A DNA stretch of 6,377 nt from an uncultured Christensenella sp. (GTDB taxonomy: Bacteria; Bacillota; Clostridia; Christensenellales; UBA1242): assembly GCA_949293925.1 (NCBI GenBank), contig CASFFI010000040.1, positions 1 to 6,377 on the forward strand. The letters are read 5' to 3'. The notes under the pieces were generated by a model. The model searched no databases and was not told where the DNA came from. It saw only the letters and a program-made list of their open reading frames with translations. A program made the position numbers and the translations under genes. Shown one piece after another: positions 1 to 6,069 of the stretch (positions are counted from its first letter, which is position 1; each line of letters begins with the position of its first letter).

Positions 1-1
1 G

Positions 2-451
2 TATTATGAAGTGGCAAACAAATTATATAATGCTGATAGAAAATTTTTATTAGCGATAATGAATATTATCGGTAGGTCTAATGATGATGAAGAATTTTTA
101 GAAGAAATTAAACAAAATTTTAGAAAAAATCCAGAAAACTTTGAACTTGCACAAAAAATGACAATATTAAAAAACGTAAAATCCTCAAAGGAACAAAAAA
201 TCAAGGATTTTATATTAGAAATGAAAAATGAATTTAGCAAAAATACTTTTGATGATTTTTGTATTACTATTGTAAAATTTGACAATAGTGTAATTGATGT
301 TTTAAAAGATTTGGTTAAAGAACATAATATTTATGTAAATTTGGAAAATTTACAAAAGTTAATTAATATTCAAAATAATTTAAGAAAAAACGAGTTAGAA
401 ATGAAGTTACGAGAATATTTTGTAGGCGGGAGTTTAAATTATGAAAAATAA
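2..451 (+). CDS. Unrecognised helical protein, 5'-truncated by the window edge
   Basis: I do not recognise this protein. The frame is open from the first bases (reading Y-Y-E-V-A-N-K) to a TAA stop. A GTG at position 11 could formally start a 146-residue protein, but no Shine-Dalgarno precedes it, so the gene most likely begins upstream of the window. The visible part is hydrophilic and looks almost wholly alpha-helical, rich in Lys, Glu, Asn, Leu and Ile, with no tryptophan, no evident membrane segment and no catalytic motif I can name. An acidic patch (residues DDEEFLEEI, about 25-33 from the GTG) is followed by Lys-rich helices. The last 11 bases overlap the start of the next gene, which suggests translational coupling and a shared role. 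That the frame is coding is fairly secure from its length, the overlap and the matching base composition; the function is unknown. Confidence 0.72.
   Translation, partial: YYEVANKLYNADRKFLLAIMNIIGRSNDDEEFLEEIKQNFRKNPENFELAQKMTILKNVKSSKEQKIKDFILEMKNEFSKNTFDDFCITIVKFDNSVIDVLKDLVKEHNIYVNLENLQKLINIQNNLRKNELEMKLREYFVGGSLNYEK
428..432 (+). promoter_or_regulatory. Ribosome binding site inside the upstream gene
   Basis: GGGAG lies 8 bases before the ATG at 441, within the last codons of the preceding gene. It supports that ATG as the start and the 11-bp gene overlap. Confidence 0.6.
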
Positions 452-1349
452 TCATTTAATTGATTATTATGCGTCTGAATTGATAGATGCGCGAACAAGT
501 CTATTGAATGCAAGAATGTTAAATATAGATAATAAAGTAATCAATCAATTAGAATATGAATTTAACAATATGGCAAAATATTTTAAATCGGATAAAAATT
601 ATAAGAGATTTATATCAGATAGTATTGTTAAATTAAAAAGTCAACATAGTCCATTTAGTAGAATTTATGCAGATTTTGACTATAGATTTATTTGGGATTT
701 ATTTTCGGGCGAATTTGATTTTGTAAATGATTTTAGTGCGAAAAATATATATGAAATTTTATTAAAAGCGTCAAGAAGCGCAAAAAACAAAACAAAAGAT
801 ATCAGTAAAATTAGTTTATGTTTAGAACATAAAGATTATCATTCATTTAGTGGATTCACAAGGTTATCATTAAATCAACTATCGGATATAATTTATTCGT
901 ATGTCCTTACAAAATGCAATGTTGATATGCACAAATCTAGACCAAATTTATTAGGCAAAGGTGAATTAGTTCGTTATGTATTTTATTTTGTTTTAAATAA
1001 TTTAAAAGGTTTGGAATTAGATAGAGGTGTAGAAATTGCACTAAAAATGGCTTTAATAAAAAAATTGTCGCCAATGCTAAAACAATTATTAAAATTTAAA
1101 ATTTATTATAGACAAAATTATAAAGGCAATAAAGATAGTGATATTGTATCTTTCAAAATAGAAAAATTGAATCAATTATTGATGAATATAGATATGATTT
1201 TAAAACTAACAGAGAAATTAGGAAACATATCTTTAAGTGAAATTCAAAAAATGTATGAAAATTCTGATCAAGAATTTTTAATAGAACTCGTTGATAAAAT
1301 CATTATTGACAACTTTGAATTTAATAACGAGTTAAAATTAGAAAAATAA
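441..1349 (+). CDS. Unrecognised 302-residue helical protein
   Basis: I do not recognise this protein. It starts at an ATG with GGGAG 8 bases upstream and ends at TAA. The composition is Lys/Asn/Ile/Leu-rich and basic, with many alternating hydrophobic and charged residues typical of a soluble helical protein. I see no signal peptide, clear membrane helix, nucleotide-binding loop, zinc-binding Cys cluster or nuclease motif. An aromatic-rich stretch sits around residues 72-92 (including FDYRFIWDLF, the only Trp at 85), and a hydrophobic one near 175-190 (VRYVFYFVLNN), broken by polar residues and so more likely a buried helix than a membrane span. It overlaps the gene before it by 11 bp, so the two are probably co-translated and may work together. 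It is separated from yebC by 159 bp that include a strong promoter, so it probably ends its transcript. It is likely a lineage-specific protein. Confidence 0.8.
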   Translation: MKNNHLIDYYASELIDARTSLLNARMLNIDNKVINQLEYEFNNMAKYFKSDKNYKRFISDSIVKLKSQHSPFSRIYADFDYRFIWDLFSGEFDFVNDFSAKNIYEILLKASRSAKNKTKDISKISLCLEHKDYHSFSGFTRLSLNQLSDIIYSYVLTKCNVDMHKSRPNLLGKGELVRYVFYFVLNNLKGLELDRGVEIALKMALIKKLSPMLKQLLKFKIYYRQNYKGNKDSDIVSFKIEKLNQLLMNIDMILKLTEKLGNISLSEIQKMYENSDQEFLIELVDKIIIDNFEFNNELKLEK

Positions 1350-1428
1350 AAAATTCAATTTTTTATATTTATATAATAACATTAAATCTTAAAAATCATA
1401 ATGATTATTTGTAAATTTTAAAGATTTT
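1348..1428 (+). repeat. AT-only inverted repeats downstream of the hypothetical pair
   Basis: Two inverted repeats are visible. The first has 10-bp arms around a single C at 1356 (1346-1355 and 1357-1366), overlapping the stop codon of the preceding gene. The second has 12-bp arms at 1385-1396 and 1415-1426 with one mismatch, and a smaller 6-bp pair (1394-1399 and 1401-1406) nested in its loop. Both are almost entirely A and T, so hairpins would be weak. They may contribute to 3'-end formation of the upstream transcript, or may simply reflect base composition. Confidence 0.3.
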
Positions 1429-1433
1429 CTTTG

Positions 1434-1455
1434 AGAAGGCTTTGACCTTTTTTTT
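1434..1455 (+). terminator. Possible weak intrinsic terminator
   Basis: AAGG (1436-1439) can pair with CCTT (1446-1449) across the six-base loop CTTTGA. The stem can extend two more pairs using one G-U, and it runs into eight consecutive T (1448-1455). The stem is short and has only two G-C pairs, so it is a weak candidate. Its place, after two unrecognised genes and immediately before a new promoter, is where a terminator would be expected. Confidence 0.35.
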
Positions 1456-1457
1456 GT

Positions 1458-1486
1458 TTGACAATATAGAGGTATTTTTATATAAT
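1458..1486 (+). promoter_or_regulatory. Consensus housekeeping (sigma-A/sigma-70) promoter for the yebC cluster
   Basis: TTGACA at 1458-1463 and TATAAT at 1481-1486 are both exact consensus hexamers with the optimal 17-bp spacing. Transcription would start near 1493, giving a 5' leader of only about 16 bases that contains the yebC Shine-Dalgarno (AGGAGA, 1499-1504). This is the best promoter in the window and probably drives yebC through rbgA. A leader this short leaves no room for a riboswitch or attenuator. Confidence 0.85.
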
Positions 1487-1508
1487 AATTTTAAAATTAG
1501 GAGAAATT

Positions 1509-2231
1509 ATGAGCGGACATAATAAATGGAGTAAAATAAAAAATAGTAAAGGAAAAGCAGATAGTGAAAGAAGTAATATGTTTACAAAACTATCTAGAGA
1601 AATTTTGGTGGCTGTAAAAGAGGGCGGACCAGAAGTAGAAAGCAATTACAGACTTAAAACTGCTATTGCAAAAGCAAGAGAATGTAATATGCCAAACGAT
1701 AAAATTAATAGTATAATTAAAAAGACTAGTTCTTCAGATACTTCCAATTTTGAAAGACAAACTTATGAAGGATATGGAATAGGCGGGGTGGCTGTAATTG
1801 TTGAATGTTTAACTGACAATAAAAATAGAACAGCAAGTGATGTAAGATATGCTTTTGATAAATTTGGTGGAAGTTTAGGTTCAACTGGCTGTGTTTCATA
1901 TATGTTTAAAAAAAAGGGTTTAATAATCGTTGAAAAAACAAAAGACTTTGATATTGATGTTGCAATAGGCCTTGCCTTAGAACATAATGCAGACGATTTT
2001 AAAGAATATGATGATAGTCTTGAAATCTATTCATCGCCAGATGAAAAAATTGTGGAGGAACTTGAAAAAGCATTTACTAATGCAAACTTCAATGTTGTAT
2101 CGGCTGAAGTAGAATTAATTCCATCAAATTACATTACACTTGATGAAAAACAAAATGAAACTTTTGAAAAAATGATTTCAAAATTAGAAGATTTAGACGA
2201 TGTACAAGAGGTAATTCACAACAGAGAATAA
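1509..2231 (+). CDS. yebC: YebC/TACO1-family translation factor
   Basis: Full-length member (240 residues) of the YebC/TACO1 family of cytoplasmic proteins. The family was long annotated as DNA-binding transcriptional regulators; more recent work on bacterial YebC and mitochondrial TACO1 points to a ribosome-associated role in translating proline-rich stretches. Visible signatures: the N-terminal MSGHNKWSKIKNSKGKAD block, FTKLSREI (25-32), KEGG (37-40), NYRLKTAIAKA (46-56), NMPNDKI (60-66), YEGYGIGGVAVIVE (86-99) and LTDNKNRTASDVR (101-113). The usual GYGPGG reads GYGIGG here. The ATG has AGGAGA 4 bases upstream and follows a perfect consensus promoter; the gene ends with tandem TAA codons. 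Linkage to ruvC is common in bacteria. The family call is firm; which molecular role applies here cannot be read from the sequence. Confidence 0.97.
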   Translation: MSGHNKWSKIKNSKGKADSERSNMFTKLSREILVAVKEGGPEVESNYRLKTAIAKARECNMPNDKINSIIKKTSSSDTSNFERQTYEGYGIGGVAVIVECLTDNKNRTASDVRYAFDKFGGSLGSTGCVSYMFKKKGLIIVEKTKDFDIDVAIGLALEHNADDFKEYDDSLEIYSSPDEKIVEELEKAFTNANFNVVSAEVELIPSNYITLDEKQNETFEKMISKLEDLDDVQEVIHNRE

Positions 2232-2243
2232 TAACTTTTAAAT

Positions 2244-2274
2244 ATTCATTAAAACACATTCATTAAAACACATT
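2244..2274 (+). repeat. 14-bp tandem repeat between yebC and the next gene
   Basis: The unit ATTCATTAAAACAC occurs twice head to tail (2244-2257 and 2258-2271), followed by the first three bases of a third copy. It occupies half of the 60-bp gap and ends about 8 bases before the next Shine-Dalgarno. It looks like a simple slippage duplication; no regulatory role is evident. Confidence 0.8.
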
Positions 2275-2291
2275 TGAAATAAGGGGTAATT

Positions 2292-2825
2292 ATGAACACA
2301 CAAGAAAAAGCATTTGATATTTTAAAATCTTTAAATGAAAATAGGCAACTACTAACAAGCGTTTACGGATTGTATCAAACAAAGTTGCAAACGCTTGAAA
2401 TGCAAAAAATGCAAATGTTTGAAATATACGAATTAATTATGGAAAAGTTTGATGATTTGAAATCTAATCAATCAAAAAAAATAAGTCAAACTAAATTAAA
2501 ACTTGTAAAAAAAGATTTAGATATCAAAAAGAATGAATTTGATGACTTATACAAAGCTATTTTATGTGCTTTTGATGATATTGAAAAATTAAGAGTTATG
2601 TATAAAAAAAATATTTTAAATGCAACTAGTAATTTTAAATCTTTAAATTCTGAAGATTTAGACAAAAACATAAAACAAAGTTATTTAAAGCAAGTGTCAT
2701 TTATAAAAAAAGTATTAGAGGCTATTAAAAAATTAAAGGAAAAATATGCTAAAATAGTTTTAGAAGTAGAAAGCGAAATGAATGAATTTACTGCTTTGTT
2801 TAAGAAATTTGACCAAGTTGCTTAA
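2292..2825 (+). CDS. Unrecognised 177-residue helical or coiled-coil protein between yebC and ruvC
   Basis: I do not recognise this protein. It is almost entirely predicted helix, with long Lys/Glu/Leu-rich heptad-like stretches at about residues 15-60, 65-110 and 125-172, few glycines, only one proline-free body, no Trp and no membrane segment or signal peptide. This suggests a small helical-bundle or coiled-coil protein. The pattern of regularly spaced Leu/Ile with Lys and Glu resembles many unrelated helical chaperones and structural proteins, so no function can be assigned. The ATG has AAGGGG six bases upstream. It lies 60 bp after yebC and 14 bp before ruvC, so it is almost certainly co-transcribed with both. 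Base composition matches its neighbours, giving no sign of recent transfer. Confidence 0.85.
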   Translation: MNTQEKAFDILKSLNENRQLLTSVYGLYQTKLQTLEMQKMQMFEIYELIMEKFDDLKSNQSKKISQTKLKLVKKDLDIKKNEFDDLYKAILCAFDDIEKLRVMYKKNILNATSNFKSLNSEDLDKNIKQSYLKQVSFIKKVLEAIKKLKEKYAKIVLEVESEMNEFTALFKKFDQVA

Positions 2826-2839
2826 ATGTATGAGGAAGT

Positions 2840-3325
2840 ATGAGAGTTTTAGGTATTGACCCGGGTTATGGTATTATTGGCTTTGGAATTATCGAAAGTA
2901 ATGGTAATAAAGTTATAGATTATGGAGTAATTACAACACCAAAGGGTATGAAAATGTCAGAGCGTTTGCTCACTATTGATAAAGGTATGAACGAATTACT
3001 TGATAATTATGAAGTTGATGCTGTGGCTTTTGAAGAACTCTTTTTTAACACAAATCAAAAGACAGCGGTGAATGTAGCTATGGCTAGAGGTGTTTGTATG
3101 ACAGCGTGTAAAAGGCGAATGAATGATTTATATGAATATACACCTTTACAAATTAAACAGGCTTTGACTGGGGTCGGTAGAGCAGAAAAAAAACAAGTGC
3201 AATTTATGGTAAAATCTATTTTGGGACTTAAAGATATTCCTAAACCAGATGATGCGGCAGATGCTTTAGCAGTCGCATTAACTCATATACAAACTAACAG
3301 CGTACTTGTTGATAACAGAATTTAG
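2840..3325 (+). CDS. ruvC: Holliday-junction resolvase RuvC
   Basis: RuvC is a dimeric, Mg-dependent endonuclease that cuts four-way DNA junctions symmetrically at the end of homologous recombination, normally guided by the RuvAB branch-migration motor. At 161 residues it is full length for the family. All four catalytic acids are visible: Asp7 in the opening GIDPGYG motif, Glu65 in VAFEELFF, and Asp138 and Asp141 in DDAADALAVA. The conserved segment YTPLQIKQALTGVGRAEKKQV (about 100-120) is intact. The ATG follows GAGGAAG with tight spacing. The TAG stop lies inside the Shine-Dalgarno of ftsY, so the two genes are only 7 bp apart and probably translationally coupled. Unusually, ruvA and ruvB do not follow; they would have to lie elsewhere. 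Having RuvC rather than RecU favours Clostridia over Bacilli. Confidence 0.97.
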   Translation: MRVLGIDPGYGIIGFGIIESNGNKVIDYGVITTPKGMKMSERLLTIDKGMNELLDNYEVDAVAFEELFFNTNQKTAVNVAMARGVCMTACKRRMNDLYEYTPLQIKQALTGVGRAEKKQVQFMVKSILGLKDIPKPDDAADALAVALTHIQTNSVLVDNRI

Positions 3326-3328
3326 GAG
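3324..3328 (+). promoter_or_regulatory. Ribosome binding site that fixes the ftsY start
   Basis: AGGAG overlaps the ruvC stop codon (TAG, 3323-3325) and sits 4 bases before the ATG at 3333. It favours that ATG over an in-frame TTG at 3306, which lies inside ruvC and has no Shine-Dalgarno. Confidence 0.75.
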
Positions 3329-3332
3329 TTTT

Positions 3333-4196
3333 ATGGGATTATTTAGCAATTTTTTTAAAAGAGTAAAATATACTTTCACACGAACAGATCTTGATGATGA
3401 CTTTTATGATGAACTTGAAATGACTTTAATTTCTTCTGATATGGGGGCAAATACCGCTTTAGAAATTATGGACGAATTAAAATCAAAATGTAAAAAGGCT
3501 TTGGTTAAAGATAGCGATTCAGCAATGCTTATTTTAAAAGATATTTTGATTGAAAGGTTGAATATTCAAAAAATCAATTTTAACTATCCACTGATTATAA
3601 CAGTTATAGGTGTAAATGGTGTAGGTAAGACAACAACTATTGCAAAACTTGCTAAATATTTTTTAAATCAGAAAAAAACTGTTATGTTGGCAGCAGGTGA
3701 TACTTTTAGAGCAGGTGCAACTGAACAGTTAAACACTTGGGCTGAAAAATTAAATGTTAAAATTATAAAGCAGGGCGAGGGAGCGGACAGTGCATCAGTA
3801 GCGTTTGATGCTATTACAAGTTTTAAATCTAAAAATTTAGATGTCCTTTTAATTGATACAGCTGGAAGATTACACACTAAAGTAAATCTTATGAAAGAAC
3901 TTGAAAAAATTTCTAATGTGTCACAAAAAGTTTTTGAACAGGCTAACAGATTAAATATTATGGTATTAGATGCATCAATTGGATTAAACTCAATTGAACA
4001 GGTAAAGGCATTTAAAGATAGCGTTAAAATTGATGGAATTATCTTAACAAAATTAGACGGAACATCAAAAGGTGGTGTTATTTTCCCTATTTTAAAAGAC
4101 TTGAACATTCCTGTTATGTTTACTGGTTTTGGTGAGAAATTAGATGATTTACAAATTTTTGATGCAAAAAGTTTTGTAGAAAATATTTTATTTTAA
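3333..4196 (+). CDS. ftsY: Signal recognition particle receptor FtsY
   Basis: FtsY is the SRP receptor GTPase. At the membrane it docks Ffh bound to a ribosome and nascent chain, and handover to SecYEG is coupled to reciprocal GTP hydrolysis. From the ATG at 3333 it has 287 residues, essentially the minimal N and G domains. The start is a short amphipathic segment (MGLFSNFFKRVK), a likely membrane anchor, with no long acidic A domain. G-domain motifs are clear: P-loop GVNGVGKT (93-100), DTFRAGATEQL (123-133), DTAGR (175-179), TKLDGTSKGG (239-248) and TGFGEKLDDL (264-273). The segment usually read as DATTGQN is DASIGLN (213-219), so the normally conserved Gln is Leu. It lies 7 bp after ruvC and 12 bp before rbgA in the same operon. 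FtsY rather than Ffh is supported by the DTAGR/LDGTSKGG style and the absence of an M domain. Confidence 0.97.
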   Translation: MGLFSNFFKRVKYTFTRTDLDDDFYDELEMTLISSDMGANTALEIMDELKSKCKKALVKDSDSAMLILKDILIERLNIQKINFNYPLIITVIGVNGVGKTTTIAKLAKYFLNQKKTVMLAAGDTFRAGATEQLNTWAEKLNVKIIKQGEGADSASVAFDAITSFKSKNLDVLLIDTAGRLHTKVNLMKELEKISNVSQKVFEQANRLNIMVLDASIGLNSIEQVKAFKDSVKIDGIILTKLDGTSKGGVIFPILKDLNIPVMFTGFGEKLDDLQIFDAKSFVENILF

Positions 4197-4208
4197 TTTG
4201 GAGAAGAT

Positions 4209-5096
4209 ATGATTAATTGGTTTCCCGGGCATATGTCTAAAACTTTAAAAGAGTTAAAAGCAAAAAGTAAACTTGCTAATCTTTTTATATATGTTTTAGA
4301 TGCTAGATGCCCAAAATCTTGTATTAATCCAGAATTTATAAGTATTATAAAGGGGAAGCCTATAATTTATGTTTTAAATAAATCTGACATTGCGGATAAA
4401 GAATATGTTACATCAGTCATTAAGGAATTAAATAATCCAAAAGAAAATGTTATAGCAATGCCACTTGATGCAACAAAATCAAATACAAGCAATTTGATTG
4501 TGTCAAATATTTTAAAATTAATGAAAACTAACATTGTAAAAAACGATAGTAATAATGTAAAATTTGTTTTTCGTGCAATGGTAATAGGAGTTCCTAATTG
4601 TGGAAAATCTACAATCATTAACAACTTATTGGGGAAAAATGTATTAAAAGTAGGAAATAAAGCAGGTGTTACAAGACAAACCTCTTGGGCAAAAATTAAC
4701 TCTACTTTAGAAGTAATGGATACGCCAGGAACATTGTATCCTAAGATTTCTACAGATGAAATAGGTTATAATCTTGCCTTTGTAGGTTCTATTAATGACG
4801 ATATTTTAGATTTAGTGGATTTAAGTTATAAATTAATTGCAAGATTAATTAGTTCAAAATATTGCACTATTTTTGAAAAAAAATATGATATAAAACTATC
4901 AGATTATCATGATGAAGAAATTGTAAATGAATATGGTGAAGTTGTAAAAGTATCATTTATTAAAAAAATATTTATTCAAATTGCAAAAAATAGAGGTGCC
5001 ATTATTAAAGGTGGAGAAATTGATTTTGAAAGAACGGCAAAGATTATATTAACTGATTTTAGAAGCGGGAAATTAGGAAAAATTAGTTTTTATTGA
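4209..5096 (+). CDS. rbgA: Ribosome biogenesis GTPase RbgA (YlqF)
   Basis: RbgA is a circularly permuted GTPase needed for late assembly of the 50S subunit; in Bacillus subtilis it is essential and promotes incorporation of late proteins such as L16. The 295-residue length is normal. Motifs appear in the permuted order expected: the NWFPGHM signature (3-9), VLDARCP (29-35), G4 NKSD (57-60), G5-like PLDA (85-88), G1 GVPNCGKS (127-134), the G2 region GVTR (153-156) and G3 DTPG (171-174), then a helical RNA-binding tail ending in DFRSGKLGKISFY. The residue before GVTR is Ala where Pro is usual. The ATG has GGAGAAG just upstream and lies 12 bp after ftsY. The stop is TGA, the only TGA stop seen here, at the expected family end. 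It is probably the last gene of the yebC operon. Confidence 0.96.
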   Translation: MINWFPGHMSKTLKELKAKSKLANLFIYVLDARCPKSCINPEFISIIKGKPIIYVLNKSDIADKEYVTSVIKELNNPKENVIAMPLDATKSNTSNLIVSNILKLMKTNIVKNDSNNVKFVFRAMVIGVPNCGKSTIINNLLGKNVLKVGNKAGVTRQTSWAKINSTLEVMDTPGTLYPKISTDEIGYNLAFVGSINDDILDLVDLSYKLIARLISSKYCTIFEKKYDIKLSDYHDEEIVNEYGEVVKVSFIKKIFIQIAKNRGAIIKGGEIDFERTAKIILTDFRSGKLGKISFY

Positions 5097-5283
5097 TATT
5101 GTAAAAACATTTGCTTTTTAATAAATTAAAATATGTAATCAACATTAAATTAATTTAATTTTTCATACTAAATTAGTTTATTTTTGATAAATATATAAAT
5201 AGTTCATATATTAATAAAAATTTAAATTGGTTTATTTATTAGATAATTGAAATTTACTTTATGATTTTGTTATAGGATAAAAA
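5097..5283. other. AT-rich gap between rbgA and rnhB
   Basis: These 187 bases hold no convincing gene. They contain a perfect 16-bp AT-only palindrome (5144-5159) followed by four T, which is too AT-rich to call a terminator. A weak promoter for rnhB is possible: TTGAAA at 5247-5252 with TATAGG at 5271-5276 (18-bp spacing, overlapping the Shine-Dalgarno), or a lone TATGAT at 5260-5265. None stands out from the background. rnhB may be transcribed by readthrough from rbgA or from its own weak promoter. Confidence 0.4.
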
Positions 5284-5907
5284 ATGTTAGATACACAAAA
5301 GATTTTTGATTATGATTTAGATATCATCAATAAAAGTAACATCAAGTTTTTGGCAGGAGTAGATGAAGTGGGTAGAGGACCACTTGCGGGCCCTGTAGTT
5401 ACTTGTGCAATTATTATGAAGTATGATAAAATTATTATGGGCGTATTTGACTCAAAAAGAGTCAGTGAAAAAAAGCGAAATGTTTTGTATGATGAAATTT
5501 TAAAAAACTGCGAAGCAGTCTCAATCTCTATGGAAAATGAAAAAGTTATAGACGAAATTAATATTTTAAATGCTACGAAAAAATCTATGACATCTAGTGT
5601 AGAAAATCTTTCAATCACACCAGATTTAGTTTTGATTGATGCTATAGATGATTTGAAAGTAAAACCTAAAATCCGTGGAATTATAAAAGGTGATTCGACT
5701 TCTTATGCAATTGCTTGTGCGTCAATTATAGCAAAGGTTACCAGAGATAGACTAATGGAAACTTATGATAATCTGTATCCTAATTATGACTTTAAAGCAA
5801 ATAAAGGATATGGCACAAAAAAGCATATTGAAGCAATAAAAAAGTTCGGATTGTGTGATATTCATAGACGCTCATTTACTAAAAATTTTACAAGAACAAA
5901 TTGTTAA
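5284..5907 (+). CDS. rnhB: Ribonuclease HII
   Basis: RNase HII cuts the RNA strand of RNA-DNA hybrids and starts ribonucleotide excision repair by incising 5' of single ribonucleotides in DNA. At 207 residues it is full length. The four metal-binding acids are visible: Asp27 and Glu28 in the hallmark GVDEVGRGPLAGPV block, Asp119 in LIDAIDDLK, and Asp137 in KGDSTSYAIACASIIAKVTRD. Other type-2 signatures are DSKRVSEKKR (56-65), the GRG motif (30-32) and KGYGTKKH (174-181), whose Tyr176 matches the tyrosine used to recognise the ribonucleotide-DNA junction. The GRG motif and lack of an N-terminal TBP-like domain exclude RNase HIII. The ATG has AGGA 6 bases upstream. Adjacency to rbgA/ylqF is a common Firmicutes arrangement, but the 187-bp gap suggests it may be separately expressed. 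Confidence 0.97.
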   Translation: MLDTQKIFDYDLDIINKSNIKFLAGVDEVGRGPLAGPVVTCAIIMKYDKIIMGVFDSKRVSEKKRNVLYDEILKNCEAVSISMENEKVIDEINILNATKKSMTSSVENLSITPDLVLIDAIDDLKVKPKIRGIIKGDSTSYAIACASIIAKVTRDRLMETYDNLYPNYDFKANKGYGTKKHIEAIKKFGLCDIHRRSFTKNFTRTNC

Positions 5908-6015
5908 TTTAAATAACCATGAAAAGTTTTTGTTTTAAATGTTTTTATATCAATCAAACAAAATAAATTTTAATAATAGTAAAATTAATTATTTATTGTA
6001 TAATTTATAACTAAT

Positions 6016-6053
6016 AAAAAAGGACTTTGTTTATTTAAAAGTCCTGTTTTTTT
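6016..6053. terminator. Bidirectional intrinsic terminator between convergent genes
   Basis: AGGACTTT (6021-6028) and AAAGTCCT (6038-6045) form a perfect 8-bp stem with a 9-base loop. Seven T (6047-6053) follow on the + strand, and an A run before the stem (6016-6021) gives a U tract on the - strand. It would stop + transcription from rnhB, 114 bp upstream, and - transcription from the gene whose stop codon lies 17 bp away. Confidence 0.85.
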
Positions 6054-6069
6054 ATCTTTAAAAATTATA

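Noticed and set aside
4..285. Open frame on the - strand, about 93 residues
   Set aside because: It lies antisense to a longer + strand gene, has a Phe/Ser-rich shadow composition and no family match.
2292..2825. FlgN-like flagellar chaperone
   Set aside because: Size and helical pattern are loosely similar, but no specific motif supports it and there are no flagellar genes nearby.
3306..3332. In-frame TTG start that would lengthen FtsY by nine residues
   Set aside because: It lies inside ruvC, has no Shine-Dalgarno, and the ATG at 3333 has AGGAG at good spacing and gives the usual FtsY N-terminus.
3668..4108. Open frame on the - strand, 146 residues, inside ftsY
   Set aside because: It is the antisense shadow of the conserved FtsY GTPase domain.
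5144..5163. 16-bp palindrome followed by T run as a terminator for rbgA
   Set aside because: The palindrome is AT-only with no loop, so a stable hairpin is unlikely; such palindromes are expected in DNA this AT-rich.
5999..6053. Possible small RNA: TATAAT at 5999-6004 followed by a hairpin with a T run
   Set aside because: There is no -35-like box at the right distance, and the transcript would be little more than the terminator hairpin.
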